Part shown: positions 49,363 through 57,164 of the stretch, piece after piece
Position numbering within the stretch: position 1 is the first letter of the stretch
How the letters are laid out: each line of letters begins with the position of its first letter
Origin: Levilactobacillus acidifarinae DSM 19394 = JCM 15949
GTDB taxonomy: Bacteria > Bacillota > Bacilli > Lactobacillales > Lactobacillaceae
Length of the DNA stretch: 64,000 nt
Direction: 5' to 3'
NCBI RefSeq assembly: GCF_001434835.1
Contig: NZ_AZDV01000005.1
Span: 265,168-329,167, forward strand
Notes under the pieces: model-generated
Databases searched by the model: none
Seen by the model: the letters and a program-made list of their open reading frames with translations, nothing else
What the model was told of the DNA's origin: nothing
Program-made: the position numbers and the translations under genes

Positions 49363-50685
49363 TTAGAGTGTGGGGTGCGGCGTCATGGTTGACGTCGTCA
49401 CGTGAGTTGAACGGTGCCGAAAAGTTAAGACGATTAACGCGGGAACTAAGAGGGATGCGGCCAAGAAAAACATCCCCGTCACGGTGCTGTGCGTGGTGGT
49501 TTTGAGCCAACCGATGGCGTAAGGCCCGAAGAACCCGCCGAAGTTACCGATGGCGTTCACGATGCCTAAGCCCACGGCGGCCATCCGTGGATCGATCGTG
49601 GTGGAAAGGGCCCAGTATGGCCCGGAATAAGCGTAAACGCCCATGGCGGCTAAGCAGATGAAGCCGACGGAAACGACTGGTAGGTGAGTGGTCAGTGCCG
49701 CCCCAACAAAGCCGAGGCTACCGAGCAGGGCGCCCGCCGCGGTGTGGACGGGCCGCTCACCGCTTCGATCGGACAACCGGCCGTTAATGACTAGGGCGAT
49801 GGCGCCTAACAGGTACGGAATCGCACTGATCAGGCCAATTTGCATGGTGGTCAGGGTCGTCGAGAGGGCCTTGACCATCTGGGGCATCCAAAACGTGATG
49901 CCGTAGAGGCCCACACAATAGAAGAAATTCATGTCGGTGAGTTTCCAGATCTTCGCGTCCTTAAAGGCGGCGAGAAATGGGGCGTTCACCACGCGTTTTT
50001 CTTGCGCTTGTTTCGCATCCAGGGCCAGTGCCTGAACCAACCAGTCACGTTCTTTAGGCGTGAGCCAGGTCGCCGTCGCGGGTTTGTCCGCCAGGAAGAA
50101 AATCGTGTAGACGCCCATGAGGACGGCGGGGACCCCGATAATGAGGAATAACCAGCGCCAACCGGCGAGGCCTAACGCCAGGTGAATCCGGGTGATGATC
50201 CAAGTCGCGACCGGCGCCCCGATGGAATTAGCGACCGGTGGGGCGACCATGAAGGCCGCGATGGCGCGCGCCCGGTCCTGACTGCGAATCCAATACGTAA
50301 TGTATAACGTCATGCCCGGGAAGAGGCCGGCTTCGGAAACCCCCAGCAAAAACCGGAGAATCACCAACATTGGAATGGAACTCACAAAGCCGGTCACCAG
50401 GGTCACGGTCCCCCAGAAGATGAGGATGAAGGCCATCCAGCGACGCGCCCCGATGCGCTCGAGCATCATGTTGCCGGGGATGCCAAAGATGAAGTAACCG
50501 ATGAAGAAGATTCCCGCGATGAACCCGTAGGTCGTGGCGGTTAGGCCAAGGTCTTTGTCCATCCCCCCGATGGAAGCGTACGTAATACTACTGCGGTCGA
50601 GAAATGCGATAAAATAAATAACGAATAAGTATGGCAAAATGTGCCAAGTCACTTTTTTTAATGCGCTTGCTTGTGGTCCAGCCAT
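49363..50685 (-). CDS. MFS transporter of the anion:cation symporter (ACS) type
   Basis: This 440-aa permease has 12 hydrophobic segments and ACS-family signatures: FLDRSSITYASIGGM in helix 1, FGIPGNMMLERIGARRW between helices 2 and 3, and GVSEAGLFPGMTLYI in helix 4. Close relatives move organic acids such as hexuronates, tartrate, phthalate or allantoate. It heads a three-gene operon with HIT and SDR genes and is divergent from an AraC-type regulator, which probably responds to the transported compound. Confidence 0.9.
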   Translation of the reverse strand: MAGPQASALKKVTWHILPYLFVIYFIAFLDRSSITYASIGGMDKDLGLTATTYGFIAGIFFIGYFIFGIPGNMMLERIGARRWMAFILIFWGTVTLVTGFVSSIPMLVILRFLLGVSEAGLFPGMTLYITYWIRSQDRARAIAAFMVAPPVANSIGAPVATWIITRIHLALGLAGWRWLFLIIGVPAVLMGVYTIFFLADKPATATWLTPKERDWLVQALALDAKQAQEKRVVNAPFLAAFKDAKIWKLTDMNFFYCVGLYGITFWMPQMVKALSTTLTTMQIGLISAIPYLLGAIALVINGRLSDRSGERPVHTAAGALLGSLGFVGAALTTHLPVVSVGFICLAAMGVYAYSGPYWALSTTIDPRMAAVGLGIVNAIGNFGGFFGPYAIGWLKTTTHSTVTGMFFLAASLLVPALIVLTFRHRSTHVTTSTMTPHPTL

Positions 50686-50759
50686 AGGGACCGCCCCCGT
50701 TTCGTGTAATTGGTAAAGTGCGTTTAAGCTGTGGATATATCCTTGAACTCACGAGTAAG

Positions 50760-50783
50760 TGTAAGCTATATGAAGCGCTTACA
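50760..50783. promoter_or_regulatory. Inverted repeat in the AraC/MFS divergent promoter region
   Basis: TGTAAGC (50760-50766) and GCTTACA (50777-50783) are separated by 10 bp that include a TATATG -10 candidate; TTGAAC lies upstream. The right half resembles a cre half-site. It may be the AraC-type operator or a catabolite site. Confidence 0.5.
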
Positions 50784-50844
50784 TTTAACGAATAATGCAC
50801 GATTTTCTGGAGAATATCACACTCATGGAAAGGTGGTCACAAGC

Positions 50845-51720
50845 ATGCAACCCTTGCGCGATTCACAATTAACGGTTCTGTGGATGAGTGGCCGGACTTA
50901 TCAACGGGGAGAGACCGTGGCACGACACCAACACCACTTTAATCAACTCCAACTGGTATTAAGTGGCGAGGAGCAAGTTCAACTCGCCCAACGTCACGGC
51001 ACGGTCTTTGGGGGGCAACTTTACCTGGTGACCCCGCAAACGCCCCACGCCTTTAAGTTTAATCACGACGCGGTGATTATCGACATTAAGTTCACGGTTA
51101 GCCCGGATTTACAACGGTTACTTAACCAAGTCGCTCAGCCGCCGATTTTTACCGTCAGTGATTGTGAGAGTTTTCGGCGGTTATTGACCCAGGCGCTCAC
51201 GGCTCAACGCCACCCGACGCCTTACGGGATGTTACGGGTCGATGTGCGGCTCAAGGACCTCCTGTTGACGGTCGTACTGGACCAGGCGGAGAAGGGCACC
51301 GCCGTGCCGGAGACGACTTACATGAGTCCGGACACCAGCTTCGTGCCCCTGCGCTATTTGCAGCAACACTATGCCGAGCCCCTGCAGTTGGCGGACCTGG
51401 CGCGACATTTCCACTATAGTAAAAATTACGTGATTGAGATTTGTAAACGGGAGACGGGGGCCACCCCGAACGTCTTGCTCCAGTTGATCCGGATTCGCCA
51501 TGCGAAGAATTATTTGGCGTATACTGAACTCAGTATCAACGATATTGCGATTCACGTGGGACTGGACGCCAACTACCTCACCCGGTTGTTCAAGCAACGG
51601 GTGGGGCAAAGCCCGCTCAAGTACCGGCAGACGATTCAAGCGGAGCGCCGCCAAAACGTGACGTTGCTTCGGAGTTTTGATCACCAGCAACAACCCAAGA
51701 TTCAACATCCTAAGAAATAA
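50845..51720 (+). CDS. AraC family transcriptional regulator
   Basis: This 291-aa regulator has an N-terminal cupin-like ligand domain (ARHQHHFNQLQLVLSGEEQV; LYLVTPQTPHAF) and two C-terminal AraC helix-turn-helix motifs (LADLARHFHYSKNYVIEICK and INDIAIHVGLDANYLTRLFK). The start ATG at 50845 has AAAGGTGG 8 nt upstream; the frame remains open 38 codons further, but through the promoter region. Divergent from the MFS-HIT-SDR operon, which it probably activates. An ASCH-domain gene follows after 13 nt. Confidence 0.9.
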   Translation: MQPLRDSQLTVLWMSGRTYQRGETVARHQHHFNQLQLVLSGEEQVQLAQRHGTVFGGQLYLVTPQTPHAFKFNHDAVIIDIKFTVSPDLQRLLNQVAQPPIFTVSDCESFRRLLTQALTAQRHPTPYGMLRVDVRLKDLLLTVVLDQAEKGTAVPETTYMSPDTSFVPLRYLQQHYAEPLQLADLARHFHYSKNYVIEICKRETGATPNVLLQLIRIRHAKNYLAYTELSINDIAIHVGLDANYLTRLFKQRVGQSPLKYRQTIQAERRQNVTLLRSFDHQQQPKIQHPKK

Positions 51721-51733
51721 AAGGAGTTTTTTC

Positions 51734-52252
51734 GTGACCCAATCCATAACCACCATTTATGATGACCAGCTACCGACGCTATTACTGGCGCTGCATCCCG
51801 ACGCGACCACGGCGGTCTTGTCCGGTCATAAGATCCTAGAGTTTCGCAAGCGGTTCTTCCCCCGGCCGTTTCAGGCCTTCGTGTACACCACGGGACGGGG
51901 GATTCAGTTCTTCATGCGCTGTGGCGCGGCGTATCAGGGACCAGCTGCCACCGTGGCCAAATTAGGCACGCTGGTTCAGCACAGTAATTTCGCGGCCACC
52001 ATGCACTACTTGGGCGCCGGATCGACCGGGATCGCCGTGCCGATTCAAGCGACCTACCGGCTGACCACCACCGTGACGTTGGCCGATTTACGGGCGGTCG
52101 CACCCCAGGTGGCGGTGCCGCAGACCTACACGTTTTTGGATCAGCCCCAGCGCGCTGAGTTGTTGACTTACTTAACCCAACAATCCTACGACCTCCACCA
52201 CCAAGTGGATTGGCATCGGCGGCAACCCATGGTGGACGCCCTCTTTTCCTAA
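51734..52252 (+). CDS. ASCH/PUA-like domain protein
   Basis: This 172-aa protein starts at GTG 51734, with AAAGGAG 8 nt upstream. The segment AVLSGHKILEFRKRFFP has the G-x-K-x-x-E-x-R pattern of ASCH domains, a PUA-like fold that binds RNA or nucleic-acid bases, and a beta-rich region follows. It is probably co-transcribed with the araC gene. Its function is not known; it could be an RNA-binding protein or a modified-base reader. Confidence 0.72.
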   Translation: MTQSITTIYDDQLPTLLLALHPDATTAVLSGHKILEFRKRFFPRPFQAFVYTTGRGIQFFMRCGAAYQGPAATVAKLGTLVQHSNFAATMHYLGAGSTGIAVPIQATYRLTTTVTLADLRAVAPQVAVPQTYTFLDQPQRAELLTYLTQQSYDLHHQVDWHRRQPMVDALFS

Positions 52253-52275
52253 AGCCCCGCATTTTTTGAAACGGC

Positions 52276-52320
52276 TTGCATTTTAGGGATGAATGCGTTA
52301 TCCTTAACTTGTCAGTTAAG
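52276..52320 (+). promoter_or_regulatory. Promoter with inverted repeat upstream of NADH oxidase
   Basis: TTGCAT (52276-52281), 17 bp and TATCCT (52299-52304) form a promoter. A perfect inverted repeat CTTAAC-TTGTCA-GTTAAG (52303-52320) starts at the -10 and covers the expected start site, as an operator would. It does not look like a Rex site. Confidence 0.6.
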
Positions 52321-52352
52321 AATCATTCTAAACTAGAGGAGGCTTTTGTTCG

Positions 52353-53729
52353 ATGTCAAAAGAACGAATCGTGATTGTTGGGGCTTCACATGGGGGTCAC
52401 CAGTCAATCTTAGAGTTACTTAGTCGCTACAATGATGTTGATATTACGTTGTTTGAAGCGGGGGATTTCATTTCCTTCATGTCTTGTGGGATGGAATTGT
52501 ACCTGGAAAACAGTGTCACGGATGTCAACGACGTGCGTAATTTCAGCGCTGATGATTTTCCACAACCTAACGTCCACGTCTTGGATCGCCACGAGGTCAC
52601 CAAGATCAATGCCGACGCCAAGACCGTGACGGTCGTGGATCACGCCACTAACCAGACTACGGACCAACCGTACGACAAGTTGATCTTGAGTTCTGGCGTG
52701 ACGCCGAAGTCCTTACCCGTGCCCGGGGCCGACCTGGACAACGTATTCTTGATGCGGGGGAAGGATTGGGCGTTAAAGATTAAAGAAAAACTCGCCGACC
52801 CGGCCGTCAAGCACATGACCATTATCGGGGCCGGCTACATCGGGATCGAAGCCGCCGAAGCCAGTCGGAAGGCCGGTAAGGAAGTCACCTTGCTCGACGT
52901 GATCGACCGGCCACTGGGCACGTATCTGGACAGCGAATTGACCGATATCCTGGCCAAGAAACTGACGGCTGAAGGCATTAACGTGCAGATGAACGCCAAG
53001 ATCACCGCCTACACCGGGGACAAAGCCGTCAAGGCCGTGAAGACCACCGACGCCGAATTTCCAAGTGACGTGGTGATTCAGGCCGCCGGTGTGCAACCGA
53101 ACACCGACTGGTTGAAGGGCACCGTGGACCTGGACAATCGCGGTTGGATCAAGGTCGACAACTACCTGCGGACCAATTTACCTGACGTTTACGCCATTGG
53201 GGACGCCACGTTGGCTTACTCCATTCCGGCTCAGACGAAGGTCCCCATTGCCTTAGCGACGGTGGCGCGGCGAGAAGCCCGTTACGTGGTCAAGCACCTC
53301 TTCGAAAAGCAACCAGCCGAACCGTTCAAGGGCTTGGTCGGTTCCTCCGCTTTGAGCGTCTTTGACGAACACTTTGCGCAGAGTGGGCTGAACTCGTTTA
53401 CCGCCAAACGCGCCGGCGTTACGGTGGCGAAGGACTTCTACCATACCACCTTGCGGCCGAAGTACGTGCCCAGCGACAAGGGCAATCCGGACGTTTACGT
53501 CCAGTTGTTCTTCAACCCCACGACCCACGTCTTACTGGGCGGCGCGGTGCTGTCAACCTACGACGTGACGGCGCAAGGCAACGTCTTAGCTTTAGCCATT
53601 CAACACGGGTTACGCCTCGAAGACTTGGCCGAAGCCGACTTCTTCTTCCAACCCGGCTTTGACCGGCAATGGAGCCTGTTGAACCTGGCCGCCCAACACG
53701 CCTTGGGTGAAGAACCGTTCACTTACTAA
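52353..53729 (+). CDS. nox: Water-forming NADH oxidase / FAD-dependent oxidoreductase
   Basis: This 458-aa flavoprotein has an N-terminal FAD loop (IVIVGASHGGHQS), the redox-active Cys in ISFMSCGM (about residue 45), the NAD-binding IIGAGYIGIEAAE (about 152-164) and the FAD-binding IGDATLAY. Single-Cys enzymes of this group reduce oxygen to water or CoA/protein disulfides. It regenerates NAD and removes oxygen in lactic acid bacteria that lack respiration. AGGAGG is present before the ATG. It is a single-gene unit with its own promoter and terminator. Confidence 0.9.
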   Translation: MSKERIVIVGASHGGHQSILELLSRYNDVDITLFEAGDFISFMSCGMELYLENSVTDVNDVRNFSADDFPQPNVHVLDRHEVTKINADAKTVTVVDHATNQTTDQPYDKLILSSGVTPKSLPVPGADLDNVFLMRGKDWALKIKEKLADPAVKHMTIIGAGYIGIEAAEASRKAGKEVTLLDVIDRPLGTYLDSELTDILAKKLTAEGINVQMNAKITAYTGDKAVKAVKTTDAEFPSDVVIQAAGVQPNTDWLKGTVDLDNRGWIKVDNYLRTNLPDVYAIGDATLAYSIPAQTKVPIALATVARREARYVVKHLFEKQPAEPFKGLVGSSALSVFDEHFAQSGLNSFTAKRAGVTVAKDFYHTTLRPKYVPSDKGNPDVYVQLFFNPTTHVLLGGAVLSTYDVTAQGNVLALAIQHGLRLEDLAEADFFFQPGFDRQWSLLNLAAQHALGEEPFTY

Positions 53730-53800
53730 TAAGCAAATTTAACTGAGCGTCTGGTTTTAAAAACTAAGCAGCACTTCCGGGCCAGCTCATAAAATCATTT

Positions 53801-53850
53801 AAAAATCGGGTGTCATCAGTCCTTATTGTGGCTGATGACGCCCGATTTTT
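53801..53850 (+). terminator. Terminator of the NADH oxidase gene
   Basis: AAAAATCGGGTGTCATCAG pairs with CTGATGACGCCCGATTTTT, one mismatch, 12-nt loop. Confidence 0.92.
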
Positions 53851-53878
53851 GCGTTGATTTTTTCTAATGGGTGTGGGG

Positions 53879-53963
53879 AAATTGTAAACCGTGAGTCTTT
53901 CAATTTTGACCTCTCAAATTGCAAACTTAGACGGGATTTACTTCGTGACAGTAACCGTTTTCA
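53879..53963 (+). promoter_or_regulatory. Repeat-rich regulatory region of the secreted 5'-nucleotidase gene
   Basis: AAATTGTAAAC (53879-53889) and AAATTGCAAAC (53916-53926) form direct repeats 37 bp apart, and CAATTTTGA/TCAAATTG form a dyad between them. A cre-like AGTAACCGTTTTCA (53950-53963) has one mismatch from the cre consensus. The combination suggests catabolite plus a specific regulator. Confidence 0.5.
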
Positions 53964-54016
53964 TTGGTACGCTAGGGACGTATCGCATTACATATTTTTG
54001 AGGAGGATTTGTCACC

Positions 54017-55918
54017 ATGACAATAGCTCACACGCATCATAAGCTCCTTTATAGTTTGTTAGTGCCCTTGCTAGTTGCCGGCAGTGCGACCGCATTGCCA
54101 GGACTGGGGGACCATTCGGCTCAGGCCGCGGCGCAAAAGGTCACCACGCAAACGGATAAGTACAGTACCCCCACTAGCCAACCTGGGTTTAAGAAGTTGG
54201 CCAAGAAATACAAGACCGCAATTCCGATTCAGGTCTTAGGCATCAACGACTTACATGGGGGCCTGGAAACCACGGGAACCGTGAAGATTGGGGACGCGAC
54301 CTACAGTGACGTGGGGACCGTTGCCCGGTTAGGCGGGTCATTAGATCAAGCGCAAAACCAATTCAAGAAGACCCAACACGCCAAAGCGGCCAACACCTTC
54401 CGGGTGGAAGCCGGGGATATGGTTGGGGCCTCACCGGCTAATTCGACGTTGTTAGCCCACGAATCGACCATGCACACTTTACGGGCCATGAAGTTCCAAA
54501 TCGGAACATTGGGGAACCACGAATTTGACCACGGCTTGGGCGAATACAACCGGATCTTAAAGGGCAACAAGCCAGCGGCCAACGCCGATTCGTTAGTTAA
54601 GGCCTACCCGCACCAGGCGTCGAACATCAACTTGGTCGTGGCGAACGTGGTTAAGAAATCCAACAACAAGATTCCTTACGGGTACAAGCCGTACACCATT
54701 AAGACGGTCAAGGCGCACGGTAAGACCGCCAAAGTTGGGTTTATCGGGATTGAAACCACCGACTTACCTCATTTGACGTTGCTGAAGAACTATCAAGACT
54801 ACAAGATTTTAGATGAAGCCAAGACCATCGCTAAATACGATAAGATCTTGAACAAGAAGGGTGTCAAGGCCGTGGTGGTCATGGCCCATACCGGAATTTC
54901 CTCCCAAGATGGCAAGACGGCCGGGAGTGCGGTTGACATCTTGAACAAGGTTAACCAACTCGACAAGAAGAACAACGTTGGACTGTACGTGGCGGGTCAC
55001 TCACACCAGTACGCCAACGCCACGGTCGGCAAGACTCACGTGGTTCAAGCCGTTTATACCGGGAAGGCCTACAACGATACGCAAGGTTACATTAACGCGA
55101 AGACCGGGAAGTTCATGCACCTCGAATCCCACGTGTACCCCGTCTTACCAGCCAAGGCTAACCCTAAGGCGAAGACCAACGCCAAGGTGGCTGCGATCGT
55201 GAAGGACGCCGACAAACGGGTCGCGCCGAAGGTCAACGCCGTGATCGGTAAGGCCGCGACTAACGAACCAATTACCGGCCGGAACAATAACAGTAAGACC
55301 ATGGAAAACGCCGCGGGTGAATTAGTGGTCGATGCCCAACGCTACGAAGCCCAAAAGAACGGCACCAACCCCGACTTTGCCATGACCAACAACGGTGGGG
55401 TCCGGTCCGACTTAGCCGTGACGAAGAATGGCGACATCACCTGGGGTGCGGCCGTGGCCGTGCAACCATTTGGGAACATCTTACAGGTGGTTGAAATGAC
55501 CGGTCAGCAGATCAAGGATGCGCTGAACCAACAGTACGATGAAAACCAAGCCTTCTACCTGCAGATTTCCGGGTTGACCTACACCTACACGGACAATAAC
55601 GATGCCAAGCAACCGTACAAGGTGGTCGACATCAAGAAGGACGATGGCACGCCGGTCAGCATGACGGCTACCTACCGCGTCGTCATCAACGACTTCCTCC
55701 ACGGGGCCGGTGATAACTTCTACGCCTTCAAGGACACGCCAATCAAGGCTTCCATTGGCTCGGACACCGACGTCTTCGTTCAGTACTTCAAGGACATGGC
55801 CGCCGCTAACACGCCGGTCAAGGCCCCAACGCTGGACCGGAAAGTCTACCAACCAGCCGGGAGCGTGGTGGCTACGAGTACCCAACCCGTAAACCAGGTT
55901 CAGGTGGCGTTAGGGTAA
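54017..55918 (+). CDS. Secreted 5'-nucleotidase / UshA-like metallophosphatase
   Basis: This 633-aa exported enzyme has a signal peptide (LLYSLLVPLLVAGSATALP, cleavage near SAQAA). The metallophosphatase domain follows, with GINDLHGGLE, GNHEFDHG and the ligand motif AGHSHQY. The C-terminal 5'-nucleotidase domain (from about residue 410) has NNGGVRSDL and HGAGDNFYAF. There is no LPxTG motif or GPI-like signal, so it is secreted or held by basic residues. It releases phosphate and nucleosides from extracellular nucleotides. GAGGAGG is 10 nt from the ATG. Different from the intracellular paralogue at 39293. Confidence 0.92.
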   Translation: MTIAHTHHKLLYSLLVPLLVAGSATALPGLGDHSAQAAAQKVTTQTDKYSTPTSQPGFKKLAKKYKTAIPIQVLGINDLHGGLETTGTVKIGDATYSDVGTVARLGGSLDQAQNQFKKTQHAKAANTFRVEAGDMVGASPANSTLLAHESTMHTLRAMKFQIGTLGNHEFDHGLGEYNRILKGNKPAANADSLVKAYPHQASNINLVVANVVKKSNNKIPYGYKPYTIKTVKAHGKTAKVGFIGIETTDLPHLTLLKNYQDYKILDEAKTIAKYDKILNKKGVKAVVVMAHTGISSQDGKTAGSAVDILNKVNQLDKKNNVGLYVAGHSHQYANATVGKTHVVQAVYTGKAYNDTQGYINAKTGKFMHLESHVYPVLPAKANPKAKTNAKVAAIVKDADKRVAPKVNAVIGKAATNEPITGRNNNSKTMENAAGELVVDAQRYEAQKNGTNPDFAMTNNGGVRSDLAVTKNGDITWGAAVAVQPFGNILQVVEMTGQQIKDALNQQYDENQAFYLQISGLTYTYTDNNDAKQPYKVVDIKKDDGTPVSMTATYRVVINDFLHGAGDNFYAFKDTPIKASIGSDTDVFVQYFKDMAAANTPVKAPTLDRKVYQPAGSVVATSTQPVNQVQVALG

Positions 55919-56074
55919 CGGTTAAACGAGTGATCACTGGGGAGTCGCCCGGATAAGCCTAAAACAGATTTTAGTCTCCCTCCAGACAGAAATTTGATAG
56001 ATAAAAATAATTAGAGGCTTAAGCGGGACGACTGGCCATTGAATGATTCGGTAGTGACACAGCTGAATAAACCC

Positions 56075-56112
56075 AAAAACGAGGATTGCCAGGTTACGGC
56101 AATCCTCGTTTT
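56075..56112. terminator. Bidirectional terminator, nucleotidase / aquaporin
   Basis: AAAAACGAGGATTGCC and GGCAATCCTCGTTTT flank a 7-nt loop between convergent genes. The DNA from 55919 to 56074 shows no other feature. Confidence 0.9.
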
Positions 56113-56130
56113 GTCTGTAATCGTTATGTT

Positions 56131-56850
56131 TTAAAGAAACGCTTGGTACAAGACCGTGGCCGCAATGGCCCCGGCGATGGGCGCCACAACCGGTACCCAA
56201 CTGTATTCAAACTGCGAACTACCTTTGTACTTGAACGGCCAGAGGGCGTGTAATAGCCGGGGCCCTAAGTCCCGTGCGGGGTTCAAGGCTGGTCCGGTGG
56301 GGCCCCCGAAGGAGACGACCAGACACATGACCAAGAACCCTAATCCTAAGAAATCGGCCCGCGGGTCCAACTTGTCGGCCGTCATGAAGACCGCCCCCAA
56401 GACCAGTAAGAAGGTCCCGATAAATTCGTTGAGAAACCCGTTCAACTTGCTGTCGGCCGCGTCAATCGTGGAGAAGGTCCCCAGGATGGCTTCGGCGTCC
56501 GTGGTCTTGTCGTAGTAGGGCTTGTAGGCCAGAACGACGGTCAGTTGACCTACGATGGCGCCCAACGTTTGGGCAACGACGTAGGGCAAAACCTCGGCCC
56601 AAGGAAAATTACCGACGACGGCTTGGGCGATGGTCATGGCCGGGTTGATCTGGGCGCCGGAGATCGTGGCGAACATCAACGCGGGAATCATGACCCCAAT
56701 GCCGTACCCGAACCCAATCAGGACCCAGCCACCGTGATAGCCCTTAGTCCCCTTTAACTCAACGTTGGCAACGGACCCGTTACCTAAGGCCACCATGATG
56801 GCCGTCCCGATAAATTCCGCGAGACACCGGATGAACAAAGTATAATGCAT
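56131..56850 (-). CDS. Aquaglyceroporin / MIP family channel
   Basis: This 239-aa channel has six hydrophobic segments and both pore motifs, INPAMTIAQ and LNPARDLGPR. The Asp after the second NPAR is the signature of glycerol facilitators (GlpF type) rather than strict water channels. The large loop with AEAILGTFSTIDAADSKLN is as in Lactobacillus GlpF proteins, some of which also pass lactic acid or dihydroxyacetone. GAGGTAG precedes the ATG. It stands alone; no glycerol kinase is nearby. Confidence 0.9.
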   Translation of the reverse strand: MHYTLFIRCLAEFIGTAIMVALGNGSVANVELKGTKGYHGGWVLIGFGYGIGVMIPALMFATISGAQINPAMTIAQAVVGNFPWAEVLPYVVAQTLGAIVGQLTVVLAYKPYYDKTTDAEAILGTFSTIDAADSKLNGFLNEFIGTFLLVLGAVFMTADKLDPRADFLGLGFLVMCLVVSFGGPTGPALNPARDLGPRLLHALWPFKYKGSSQFEYSWVPVVAPIAGAIAATVLYQAFL

Positions 56851-57016
56851 TAAACTCTACCTCAAATATGTATTTTTTCGGCCGCGCCGCATGTATTCGC
56901 GGAAACAGCAGCACTCATAATCATACGCTTACTGACATAAGTTTTCAGTAATATTTTCATCTTGATTAGCTTATTAAAAGGAAGGGTCAACCGGTTGTTT
57001 ACCGGGACGTCGGTAA

Positions 57017-57030
57017 AGGAAACGGTTACA
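57017..57030. promoter_or_regulatory. Weak cre-like sequence upstream of the aquaporin and lacL
   Basis: AGGAAACGGTTACA has the core of a catabolite-responsive element, with two deviations from the consensus. It lies about 170 bp from the aquaporin start. Confidence 0.35.
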
Positions 57031-57125
57031 AAATTGATGATCGTTGCCGTTAAATTTTAGCCAGAAATTTCCCCCAGAAATCATCAACGGGGAGCAACCT
57101 GTAGTACAATAATCTTGTAAACGAA

Positions 57126-57139
57126 TGTAAGCGTTTTAA
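57126..57139 (+). promoter_or_regulatory. cre-like / LacI-type operator upstream of lacL
   Basis: TGTAAGCGTTTTAA is a near-consensus catabolite-responsive element just before the ribosome binding site. TGTAAACG, a second half-site, precedes it at 57117. Confidence 0.55.
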
Positions 57140-57164
57140 CTAAAATGAAAAGGAGGTCTTGCTG

